DNA of 15,714 bases from Pseudomonadota bacterium (GCA_023396465.1 JAEWWF010000335.1:1-15714), one strand, 5' to 3'. Counted from the first letter of the stretch, positions 1-5,127 are shown. Translations and numbers: made by a program. The notes: a model not told the origin generated them from the letters alone.

Positions 1-123
1 CACGGGGCCACGGGAAAAAAGGGGCTCTTGACGATGGTGGCATGGGACGTTCCCGTGGGGGCCTCACCAGCAAAATCCACGCGCTCGTCGATGCGGAAGG
101 CCGTCCCGTCACCCTGCGTCTGA
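1..123 (+). CDS. IS5-family transposase OrfA, C-terminal end (partial at window edge)
   Basis: Frame 1 is open from the window edge to a TGA at 121-123. It reads through GGA AAA AAG at 13-21, so it is in the zero frame for the A_AAA_AAG slippery heptamer. In two-frame IS427-type elements, OrfA supplies the N-terminal DNA-binding part and the first catalytic Asp. Both would lie upstream of this window. Only about 40 codons are visible, and they show no motif of their own. The assignment rests on the phase relationship with OrfB. Confidence 0.45.
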   Translation, partial: HGATGKKGLLTMVAWDVPVGASPAKSTRSSMRKAVPSPCV

Positions 124-458
124 CCGCCGGCCAGGTCGCCGATTGCACCGAGGCCGAAGCATTGATCGATGGTCTTGGTGAGGGCGATATTCTGCTGGCC
201 GACAAGGGCTATGACAGCAATGCCATCCGCGCCAAGGCCGCCGAGCGGAAAGCCTGGGCCAACATCCCGGCGAAGGCCAACCGGAAGGGAGCCTTCGCCT
301 TTTCGGCATGGGTCTATCGGCAGAGGAACCTTGTGGAAAGGTTCTTCAATCGCATCAAACAGTTCCGTGGCCTCGCAACGCGCTATGACAAGCGCCCAGA
401 GAATTACCTCGCTGCCGTAAAGCTGGTCGCAGCGAGGATCTGGTGTCAGAGCTTATGA
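3..458 (+). CDS. IS5-family transposase OrfB, catalytic C-terminal part (partial)
   Basis: This is the catalytic C-terminal region of a DDE transposase that would cut and rejoin the ends of its own IS. Frame 3 is open to the left window edge. The first internal ATG is at 42, but translation probably arrives by frameshift from OrfA rather than starting there. Visible hallmarks are GRSRGGLTSKIH near the N-terminus, ADKGYDS (second catalytic Asp) and the YRQRNLVERFFNRIKQ block with the catalytic Glu in VERFF, typical of the IS427 group. The first catalytic Asp should lie upstream, outside the window. The visible part has no internal stop or frameshift, so the element could still be active. The TGA at 456-458 is close to the presumed right inverted repeat. 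Confidence 0.85.
   Translation, partial: RGHGKKGALDDGGMGRSRGGLTSKIHALVDAEGRPVTLRLTAGQVADCTEAEALIDGLGEGDILLADKGYDSNAIRAKAAERKAWANIPAKANRKGAFAFSAWVYRQRNLVERFFNRIKQFRGLATRYDKRPENYLAAVKLVAARIWCQSL
15..21 (+). promoter_or_regulatory. A_AAA_AAG slippery heptamer for programmed -1 frameshifting
   Basis: The sequence A AAA AAG is in zero-frame phase with OrfA (frame 1). A -1 slip moves ribosomes exactly into frame 3, the transposase OrfB frame. This is the classic way two-ORF IS elements make the full OrfAB transposase. No clear downstream stem-loop was identified by eye. Confidence 0.6.
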
Positions 459-480
459 GTCTACGGCCTAGGGCCCTGGG

Positions 481-495
481 CTCCGGTCACCGGAG
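481..495. repeat. 15-bp palindrome at the IS / host-gene junction
   Basis: CTCCGGT-C-ACCGGAG is a perfect 7-bp inverted repeat around one central base. It lies just outside the presumed IS right end and contains the accidental stop codon (487-489, minus strand) of the truncated SprT-like gene. It may be part of the IS terminus, or a palindromic target site. Confidence 0.5.
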
Positions 496-579
496 CAGGC
501 TGCCGCCAAAGAGCGCCAAGCTGAAGTAGTCGAAGGCGGCTTGCAGCTCGCCATAGGCTTCGGCCGTGGGGAGGGTCAT
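487..579 (-). pseudogene. SprT-like (zinc-protease-type) protein, N-terminal stub cut by the IS
   Basis: A 30-codon frame starts at ATG (579-577) with a strong Shine-Dalgarno GGAGG 8 nt upstream, on the same strand as the neighbouring genes and only 24 nt after the ASCH–Xre stop. The peptide contains EAYGELQAAFDYF followed by LALFGGSL. This resembles the start of accessory-region SprT-like metalloprotease-fold proteins, which as I recall run roughly YxELQxAYDxFNxxLFxGxLPxC. The frame then meets a TGA inside the palindrome next to the IS end, exactly where the family would continue with Pro-Pro-Cys. The simplest reading is a gene interrupted by the IS, with the rest beyond the left window edge. 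The catalytic HExxH is not present in the stub. Family assignment is from memory of a short motif, so it is moderate. Confidence 0.55.
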
Positions 580-603
580 GCTACTATCCTCCGACCAGCC
601 GGC

Positions 604-1236
604 TCAGGACAGCGCCGTCTTATTGCGCAATACAATCGGCTCGCCCGGTTCCCGATGGGGCAGATTTGCCCCATGATCGACCTTCACCCCCACGCCGACG
701 ACAGCCGCCCAGCGGAACAACATGCCGGCTGGCGGATCGCCTTCACCGTTCTCCCAGCGCCGCAGGGTGCGCATGTGGATGCCGAGGCGGGCGGCGACCT
801 CGGCCTGGGTGAGGCCGCTGGTGGCGCGGGCACGACGCAGATCGGCGAGCACGGTCAGATAAGCCGGTCGCCAGTCGGGGACGGTGATCATGGCTCTCTC
901 CGTGCCAGGTATGCCCTCCTGCGGCTCGTGGAAGGCCAGAAAGCCGGCCGCGGAGGAGAAGCCGTCCAGGCGGGCAAGGGCCTCAAGCTCGGCGGCCGTC
1001 AGCCAGGTGTCCACCCAGACACGGTCGCCGCCGTGGAAAGTGATGGGCTGCACGCCCGTCACCACCGGATCGGGATCGACCAGCTTGCGGCAGGCTCTGG
1101 TCCTCTGACCGGTGTAGAGCTGGAGCCGCTCGCCGATGCGGGCATGGCGCCGCTGCCCGATGATGCGGATGGTGATCGCCTTATCGCCGGCCTCGATGGC
1201 TGCAGCGAGACGTGCGTGGAAATCGTAGGCCACCAT
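604..1236 (-). CDS. ASCH-domain / Xre-type HTH fusion protein
   Basis: This 210-residue protein appears to join two domains. Residues about 3-115 look like a phage-type ASCH (PUA-like, RNA-binding) domain: KAITIR near residue 20, then the GERLQLYTGQRTRACRKL block at 35-52, and a C-terminal ARLDGFSSAAGFLAFHE segment. Residues about 125-182 form a Cro/C1-type helix-turn-helix (LTQAEVAARLGIHMRTLRRWENG). It could therefore bind nucleic acid with both halves, though its role is unknown. The start at 1236 has a purine-rich AAGGG about 6 nt upstream. An internal ATG at 891 (Met116) is preceded by GGAGAGAG, so a free Xre protein of about 95 residues may also be made. It follows the 281-residue gene by 14 nt and is probably co-transcribed with it. 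Confidence 0.75.
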   Translation of the reverse strand: MVAYDFHARLAAAIEAGDKAITIRIIGQRRHARIGERLQLYTGQRTRACRKLVDPDPVVTGVQPITFHGGDRVWVDTWLTAAELEALARLDGFSSAAGFLAFHEPQEGIPGTERAMITVPDWRPAYLTVLADLRRARATSGLTQAEVAARLGIHMRTLRRWENGEGDPPAGMLFRWAAVVGVGVKVDHGANLPHREPGEPIVLRNKTALS

Positions 1237-1250
1237 TACCGGCCCTTCCC

Positions 1251-2096
1251 TCAGCGGCCGCGCGGCGCCGGCACGCCAGCGAGGCGGGCGATGCGGTCGG
1301 CCTGGCCGCCGCGCCCGAGGGCGGTCAGCAGCTCGGCCAGCTCACGGGCCAGCTCGGGCTCTTCGCTCAGGTCCAGGCCACGCAGCTTGTCGCAGGCCTC
1401 GGCCAGCGGCTCGGCGAGCCGACGGACTTCGCGCAGACGGTGCGCCACGTCGTCGGCGCTGCGGGGAAACCACACCCGACCAAGCGGGGTGTTCTTCAGC
1501 GTCCAGCCGTGTTCGGGCTTGACGCCCAGGCGGTCGAGGGCGCGGTCGGCGCCGATCTCGGTGCCGGCATATCCGTGGAACCGGCCGCCCTGGAACACCG
1601 GATGGGTCGCCTTGCCCTGTTGCCGCTGCGGGTGGAAAGGCCGGAACAGCGGCCCTATCAGGTCGACGATGACGAAGCCGTCGCGCACCTGCTTGCCAAA
1701 GTGCCACCTGTCGTCCCGGATCGGCTCGAAGTGCGCCCCGGTGATGCGAACGTCCGCATTCTCGACGATCCAACGCGAGCGCGCGTCGATCTCCTCCGGC
1801 GGCAGGATTTCCCCCTCCTTGGCCGGCCGGGCGGCCTTGTCGATAACCGGCAGGGTGTCCGTCGCGCAGAGGCTGAGGCCGTCGCCGGTGACGATCTCCA
1901 GGGAGAACGACGCCGTCTCCCAGCTCCTCGTGGCGGGGGTGTAGGTGGGGACCACCTGCAGGGCCTCTCTGGCCTCGGCGGCGGCGATGAGGCGGTCGGC
2001 CAGTTCGGGAGACAGGCTCTGGAAGCTGAGGGCCATGCGGTGGTTCACCTGACCGCGCTGGGGGCGGACATCGTTACGGTAAGCGAAGAGCTTCAT
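1251..2096 (-). CDS. Hypothetical protein, 281 residues, accessory-region operon member
   Basis: I do not recognise a family. The start at 2096 is well supported by GGAGG 7 nt upstream, and the gene begins 2 nt after the preceding stop, which indicates translation coupled to its neighbours. The protein is soluble, with no signal peptide or membrane segment. A mixed alpha/beta N-terminal two-thirds is followed by a charged helical C-terminus (about 205-275) rich in Leu, Glu and Arg. A segment WHFGKQVRDGFVIVDLIGPLFRPFHPQ near residues 130-155 looks like a structured core. Codon usage matches the GC-rich neighbours. It may be a plasmid- or phage-derived protein, but no function can be assigned from the sequence. 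Confidence 0.7.
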   Translation of the reverse strand: MKLFAYRNDVRPQRGQVNHRMALSFQSLSPELADRLIAAAEAREALQVVPTYTPATRSWETASFSLEIVTGDGLSLCATDTLPVIDKAARPAKEGEILPPEEIDARSRWIVENADVRITGAHFEPIRDDRWHFGKQVRDGFVIVDLIGPLFRPFHPQRQQGKATHPVFQGGRFHGYAGTEIGADRALDRLGVKPEHGWTLKNTPLGRVWFPRSADDVAHRLREVRRLAEPLAEACDKLRGLDLSEEPELARELAELLTALGRGGQADRIARLAGVPAPRGR

Positions 2097-2098
2097 GG

Positions 2099-2383
2099 TC
2101 AGACCTCCTGATCGGCGGCGGAGCCGCTCAGCGCCGTCTCACGGCAGACGATGCGGCCGTGGGGCGTCTGGATGGTGTAAGAGAGAGATCCGGTGCGCGA
2201 GCAGCGGCTGATGCCGACCACCCAGCCGTAGCAGGTGGGTCGGCCGAGCACAGTGACCGGCTGGCCGATCCGGTAGGCGGCCGGGGCATCCGCCAGCGGT
2301 GCCACCGGCAGGCCCCGCGCGGCGCGGGCGGCCTGGAAATTGATGATTGTGGCGGGGCGAGGAGAAGCGGGCTGAGAGGGCAT
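2099..2383 (-). CDS. Hypothetical small protein with SH3/KOW-like C-terminal barrel
   Basis: This is a protein of about 94 residues with no recognised family. The N-terminal 40 residues are Ala/Pro-rich and probably flexible. The rest (YRIGQPVTVLGRP, then GWVVGIS, SYTIQTPHGRIVC) has the alternating short beta-strands and glycine turns of a small SH3-like barrel, so a nucleic-acid or protein-binding adaptor is possible. This is inference from the pattern alone. I chose the ATG at 2383 because the upstream alternative at 2407 lies inside the candidate operator, has no Shine-Dalgarno, and would leave almost no leader after the predicted promoter (2425-2454). The 2407 start would add eight residues. 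It is the first gene of the minus-strand set 2099→487. Confidence 0.6.
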   Translation of the reverse strand: MPSQPASPRPATIINFQAARAARGLPVAPLADAPAAYRIGQPVTVLGRPTCYGWVVGISRCSRTGSLSYTIQTPHGRIVCRETALSGSAADQEV

Positions 2384-2401
2384 GCGCGAAACCCCATATG
2401 A

Positions 2402-2431
2402 TTTCATTGCATCGTTGTGAATACAATGTAA
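2402..2431. promoter_or_regulatory. Candidate operator (imperfect dyad) in the divergent control region
   Basis: The dyad reads TT-n-CATTG-n-AT, eight bases, AT-n-CAATG-n-AA, centred at about 2416.5. Of the 13 positions per arm, nine are symmetric. It overlaps the -10 and start region of the predicted minus-strand promoter at 2425-2454. A natural binder would be the small Xre protein encoded divergently at 2481, or the Xre half of the ASCH fusion. Confidence 0.45.
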
Positions 2432-2454
2432 CCACGGCAGCCGCGTTGCGTCAA
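2425..2454 (-). promoter_or_regulatory. Predicted sigma70-type promoter for the minus-strand operon
   Basis: The minus strand has TTGACG (2454-2449) followed 18 nt later by TACATT (2430-2425). This places a start site near 2418, about 35 nt upstream of the ATG at 2383. The -10 lies inside the candidate operator, so binding there would block this promoter. Confidence 0.4.
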
Positions 2455-2472
2455 TCTCCAAGTGGTGATAAT
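2445..2472 (+). promoter_or_regulatory. Predicted promoter for the divergent Xre gene
   Basis: TTGCGT (2445-2450) and GATAAT (2467-2472) are separated by 16 nt on the plus strand. The expected start site, near 2479, is almost at the ATG at 2481, so the transcript may be leaderless. That fits the absence of a Shine-Dalgarno. Its -35 overlaps the -35 of the opposing promoter. Confidence 0.4.
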
Positions 2473-2480
2473 TTATCCTT

Positions 2481-2711
2481 ATGATGACACCTCGCCAATG
2501 CCGCATGGCACGCGCAGGCTTGGGCCTGAGCGTGCGCGACCTCGCCGAACGAGCCATGGTTGGAGTGATGACCGTTTCAAGGTTCGAAAACGGATCAAAC
2601 TCCGAAGCTCTGACCGTAAAGCGCCTCCAGACTTCTCTGGAGGCCGCTGGAGCGGCTTTTCTCCCGGACGAGGGGGATGGCGAAGGGGTGGTGATCAGAC
2701 CAGCACCCTGA
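2481..2711 (+). CDS. Small Xre-family (Cro/C1-type HTH) transcriptional regulator
   Basis: This 76-residue protein consists almost entirely of one Cro/C1-type HTH. It begins MMTPRQCRMARAGLGLSVRDLAERAMVG, followed by recognition-helix region TVSRFENGSN, and then a LQTSLEAAGAAFLPDE tail. The architecture is that of a common alphaproteobacterial single-domain Xre family, with MLTPAQCRAAR-like starts and FIPENGGGxGV-like ends. It is the only plus-strand gene in the accessory block. It faces away from the operon beginning at 2383, so it is likely to regulate that operon, itself, or both through the dyad at 2402-2431. There is no clear Shine-Dalgarno. Translation may begin at either of the tandem ATGs (2481 or 2484). 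Confidence 0.85.
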   Translation: MMTPRQCRMARAGLGLSVRDLAERAMVGVMTVSRFENGSNSEALTVKRLQTSLEAAGAAFLPDEGDGEGVVIRPAP

Positions 2712-2763
2712 CCACGCCTGGCCCCTATAGCGAGACTGCTACTTGGCCGATGAAGGCAGACCA

Positions 2764-3108
2764 TCAGCCTTCTCCCCCGTCGTCAGGCTCGATAGTGACC
2801 TTCCAGCGCCGCCCGTCGACGACGACGGTGCGGACGGCCTTTTCCTGTCGTCCTATCGGCGCGGCCCTGGGCGCGGCGCTCTGGCGTGACTGCCGAGCCG
2901 CTGCTGCCTCGGCGGCATCTGGCCCGTGGATCTGCGCGATCTCCTCCAGCGACAACGACCGCTGTCCCCGGCTCACCAGCAGCGCCTGATGCTCGCGGAC
3001 GGTCAGCGTGTTGATCTGCAGGCCGGAGCAACGCCCGGCCTCGGCGTCGTCGCGCGTCCACCGGGGCTGATCGACGACGGGTCGAATAGGGCGCGGTAGT
3101 CCAGTCAT
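2764..3108 (-). CDS. Hypothetical protein, 114 residues, overlapping the RepC-like gene
   Basis: I recognise no family. The ATG at 3108-3106 overlaps the TGA of the RepC-like gene in a 4-nt ATGA, which implies translational coupling and decides the start. The frame is open further upstream but would run through repC. The middle contains a helical segment, REHQALLVSRGQRSLSLEEIAQIHGPDAAEA, somewhat like a short HTH or coiled segment. A disordered Ala/Arg stretch and a short beta-rich end (RTVVVDGRRWKVTIEPDDGG) follow. A plasmid-replication accessory role is possible from position alone. The gene ends 52 nt from the converging Xre gene, with no clear terminator hairpin between them. Confidence 0.6.
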   Translation of the reverse strand: MTGLPRPIRPVVDQPRWTRDDAEAGRCSGLQINTLTVREHQALLVSRGQRSLSLEEIAQIHGPDAAEAAAARQSRQSAAPRAAPIGRQEKAVRTVVVDGRRWKVTIEPDDGGEG

Positions 3109-4097
3109 CGCCCGTGCCCTCCGTCGACAAGGCGCCGCAGACTGTGGCGCACAGTCTCGGCCAGCCTGGGATGGCGGAGCATCGAGCGCAGATAGCCGGC
3201 CCGCCGCTTCACCCCCTGTCGTTCCATCACCACCACGGCGGCGGCCAGCGCTGCCCATCCATGCCGGGCGAGCGCCTCGGTCCAGATCCCGCTGGACAGC
3301 CCCAACTCGCGCACGAAAACGCCCACGGCCGCAGCCAGCCGGTTCAAGGCCGGCCCCGGTGGTCGTGGGCGTTGCAGGTCGATCAGGTCGTGGGGCGAGA
3401 GAAGCCCCTGGAGAGGCGGCGAGGCATGGAGCATGAGACTTACCAGCTCACCGCCGGCACCAGCTTCGGCGCCCTGTACAGAAGCCGTAGGCTTGGGAGT
3501 TCCACTGTAGGATTTCAGGCGGACGGAAATATCCTCCATGCCGGATTCAGGTGTCCTGCTGCCGGTACCGGCGTCGTCACGCTCGGCATCGGCCTGGCGC
3601 CGGGCTTCCCGCCCCTCTTCCGCCACCCATGCGATGGCCTCCCGCAGGTCGGCCAGCCGCGCCGCGACGGGCGCCAGGTCGATCCCTGCCTCGGGGCGGC
3701 TGCGGCGGTTGCTGGCGGTGTAGCGACGGACGATCCAGTGGTTGGCCTCCAGAAGGCTCAGCAGGCGCCGGATGCCACGCTCGCAGGTCCCCATCATCGC
3801 CGCCAAGCGGGCGTTGCTGGGAACGACGCGCAGCCTGCCAAGTTGCCATCTGTCGTCGCCGTGGACGTGTTCCACCAGCAACGCCAGCAGATGCACCGCC
3901 GCCGGCGTCAGCGCCGGGGTGAGGACCTTCACGCCGCGTAAGACCAGACCAGTCACCGATGCCGTGGTGACACCGGGTGCGCTGGCGCCGCGCGCTGATG
4001 CCTCAAGATCTGGAAAGGTATCGGAGCGATTCGCCAATCCTGGCGCTCCGCTCCGGCGCGCTCCCGTGGGAGCACAGTGCAATGCCCGTACAGTCAT
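3105..4097 (-). CDS. RepC-like plasmid replication initiator (orphan)
   Basis: This 330-residue protein resembles the alphaproteobacterial RepC initiator family, usually about 400 residues. Residues about 48-160 match its winged-helix N-terminal domain: TPALTPAAVHLLALLVEH, then VVPSNARLAAMMGTCERGIRRLLSLLEANHWIVRR, then GIDLAPVAARLADL and a charged helix. A variable linker (about 165-225) follows. Residues about 255-312 match the C-terminal domain (VRELGLSSGIWTEALARHGW and GYLRSMLRHP). RepC binds the origin, often within its own gene, to start plasmid replication. The ATG at 4097 is decided by GGAGG 6 nt upstream. The first 45 residues are unlike the family and GC-rich. No repA or repB lies next to it, so it is an orphan. 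A chromosomal remnant or a non-replicative regulator are alternatives. Confidence 0.65.
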   Translation of the reverse strand: MTVRALHCAPTGARRSGAPGLANRSDTFPDLEASARGASAPGVTTASVTGLVLRGVKVLTPALTPAAVHLLALLVEHVHGDDRWQLGRLRVVPSNARLAAMMGTCERGIRRLLSLLEANHWIVRRYTASNRRSRPEAGIDLAPVAARLADLREAIAWVAEEGREARRQADAERDDAGTGSRTPESGMEDISVRLKSYSGTPKPTASVQGAEAGAGGELVSLMLHASPPLQGLLSPHDLIDLQRPRPPGPALNRLAAAVGVFVRELGLSSGIWTEALARHGWAALAAAVVVMERQGVKRRAGYLRSMLRHPRLAETVRHSLRRLVDGGHGR

Positions 4098-4227
4098 TCA
4101 TGACCTCCGGGGCAGGAACTTGGCCGCACAAGATCATCGCCATCCTAAGACAGCGTTGACGGGCGCACCGGTATCCGCTAGGAAAGAGGCCTGTTACGTC
4201 TCTTCTTTAGCGCTTCGGCGCACCACG

Positions 4228-4260
4228 AAAAGCGACCCGTCGGCAAACGGGTCGCTTTTT
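4228..4260. terminator. Strong bidirectional intrinsic terminator
   Basis: A 13-bp perfect stem (4228-4240 with 4247-4259) encloses a 6-nt loop. The plus strand has five T residues from 4256 and the minus strand four. On the minus strand it lies about 110 nt beyond the tRNA-Ala gene and would stop that transcript before the accessory block. On the plus strand no gene was found that it would serve. Confidence 0.75.
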
Positions 4261-4322
4261 CGTTATCGGCTTGTGCTGAGTTTTTTCATCCCTACCCGAA
4301 TCGAGGGCTTGTCAGCCCACCG

Positions 4323-4350
4323 AGCGGCGCCGTATCATTTCGGCGCCGCT
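4323..4350. repeat. 10-bp perfect hairpin just 3' of tRNA-Ala
   Basis: AGCGGCGCCG (4323-4332) pairs perfectly with 4341-4350 around an 8-nt loop, 22 nt beyond the 3' CCA of the tRNA gene. There is no T-tract on either strand, so it is not a standard terminator. It could be a processing or 3'-end stability structure, or part of an attachment site. Together with 4228-4260 it makes up most of the structure in the 275-nt gap between repC and the tRNA; nothing else was recognised there. Confidence 0.5.
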
Positions 4351-4372
4351 GGAATCAGGGTAGTTAAAGGGG

Positions 4373-4448
<76 letters not shown>

Positions 4449-4488
4449 ATCGTTACTGTCCCGGCCGGTTGGGCGGCTGAGGACGCGG

Positions 4489-4517
4489 ACCATAGTCGCT
4501 TCACCGGCGGCTCGCAA
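4489..4517 (-). promoter_or_regulatory. Predicted promoter of tRNA-Ala
   Basis: The minus strand has TTGCGA (4517-4512), a 17-nt spacer and TATGGT (4494-4489). This puts a start site about 34 nt before the tRNA 5' end. The GC-rich stretch after the -10 is typical of stable-RNA promoters under stringent control. Confidence 0.55.
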
Positions 4518-4540
4518 GGGGAAAATGCACTCCCCTCGTT

Positions 4541-4586
4541 GGCCCCTCACCGGCGGCGCCCCCTCCCCGCTGGCCGGAGAGGGGCC
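4541..4586. terminator. GC-rich hairpin downstream of the TIGR02300 gene (REP-like or terminator)
   Basis: GGCCCCTC-A-CCGGC (4541-4554) pairs with 4573-4586 except for one central A·A mismatch. It lies 15 nt past the TIGR02300 stop on the minus strand. There is no T-tract, so it is either a rho-assisted 3' end or a copy of a dispersed palindromic repeat. The CCCCTC/GAGGGG arms look like such repeats. Confidence 0.4.
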
Positions 4587-4601
4587 GGCGCGGCGGGTGG
4601 G

Positions 4602-4925
4602 TCAGGTGTCGTCCTCTTCGGACTCCACATGCTCCATCACTTCCGACATGTCCTCGTCGTCCTCGCCGAGGTCGGTGGTGTCCTCGATCACGTCCTCGGC
4701 ATCATCGTCGACGTCGAGAGCGTCCTCATCCACCTCGTCCTCGGGCACCACGGCCTTGACGGGCTTGGCGACCTTGTGGTCCTTGGTGCGGCGGATCTTC
4801 AGCGGCACCTCGGCTTCGTTCTCGGCGCCGCACTTCGGGCAGATGATGGGCGACTTGCTCAGATCATAGAAACGGGCGCCGCAATGCGTGCAGGTCCGCT
4901 TCATGCCCCATTCCGGTTTCGCCAC
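4602..4925 (-). CDS. TIGR02300 (FYDLN acid) family zinc-ribbon protein
   Basis: This is a 107-residue protein of a conserved alphaproteobacterial family of unknown function. It starts VAKPEWGMKRTC, and a four-cysteine zinc ribbon follows (C12, C15, C29, C32) with the family's FYDL signature at 19-22. After a basic patch (about 43-57) comes a long Asp/Glu tail (about 62-107), giving a sharply bipolar charge. The GTG start at 4925 is chosen because GGGAGG lies 7 nt upstream and family members begin MAKPEWG. The open frame extends to 4991, but that extension is out of family. The gene diverges from aroA, a usual neighbour in Rhodospirillales. A cytoplasmic location is likely. Confidence 0.9.
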   Translation of the reverse strand: MAKPEWGMKRTCTHCGARFYDLSKSPIICPKCGAENEAEVPLKIRRTKDHKVAKPVKAVVPEDEVDEDALDVDDDAEDVIEDTTDLGEDDEDMSEVMEHVESEEDDT

Positions 4926-4979
4926 GCGTGGTCCTCCCACTTCTGCTGCTGGGGGATCAGGATATTTCCTGGTGAAGCG

Positions 4980-5022
4980 GCCATTTGCCACGTCCGCCCG
5001 GCCCTGTCAAAGACCAAATGGC
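4980..5022. repeat. Inverted repeat bracketing the TIGR02300 promoter
   Basis: GCCATTTG (4980-4987) and CAAATGGC (5015-5022) are perfect 8-bp inverted arms separated by 27 nt. They flank the -35 and overlap the -10 of the predicted minus-strand promoter, so they could be paired operator half-sites. Confidence 0.4.
4982..5010 (-). promoter_or_regulatory. Predicted promoter of the TIGR02300 gene
   Basis: A perfect TTGACA (-35, 5010-5005 on the minus strand) is followed after 17 nt by the weak -10 CAAATG (4987-4982). This would give a leader of about 50 nt to the GTG at 4925. Confidence 0.4.
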
Positions 5023-5099
5023 GGTGGCCGCGGCGGAGGGGCAGCTCTTCGGGCTCATCGTCCTGTTTGTCATGAGCGCGCAGGCGGCGCAATGGTCTG

Positions 5100-5127
5100 T
5101 TGGCAGCCTTCACGGGTGTGGTAAACA
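5100..5127 (+). promoter_or_regulatory. Possible promoter of aroA–cmk
   Basis: TTGGCA (5100-5105) and TAAACA (5122-5127) lie 16 nt apart, upstream of aroA. The -35 is good and the -10 weak. It is the best candidate in the 266-nt divergent gap, which holds no other gene that I can support. Confidence 0.3.

Larger units (their letters stand above)
1..486 (+). mobile_element. IS5-family (IS427-like) insertion sequence, right-hand part only
   Basis: This is the 3' portion of an insertion sequence whose left end lies outside the window. The evidence is the C-terminal DDE transposase (frame ending at 458), the slippery heptamer at 15-21, and the interrupted host gene immediately to the right (487-579, minus strand). 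The right terminal inverted repeat probably lies at about 457-476, just past the transposase stop, where the sequence contains CTAG. It cannot be confirmed without the left end. The exact outer boundary is uncertain and falls somewhere between about 476 and 495. Confidence 0.7.

Noticed and set aside
541..2111. Plus-strand open frames (467 and 299 codons) opposite the ASCH–Xre and 281-residue genes
   Set aside because: The minus-strand genes have ribosome sites, tight spacing and (for ASCH–Xre) recognisable domains. The plus frames have none and show antisense composition.
2099..2764. 221-codon version of the small SH3-like protein
   Set aside because: The extension runs through the divergent promoter region and opposite the Xre gene. 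The conserved-looking part begins at 2383-2407.
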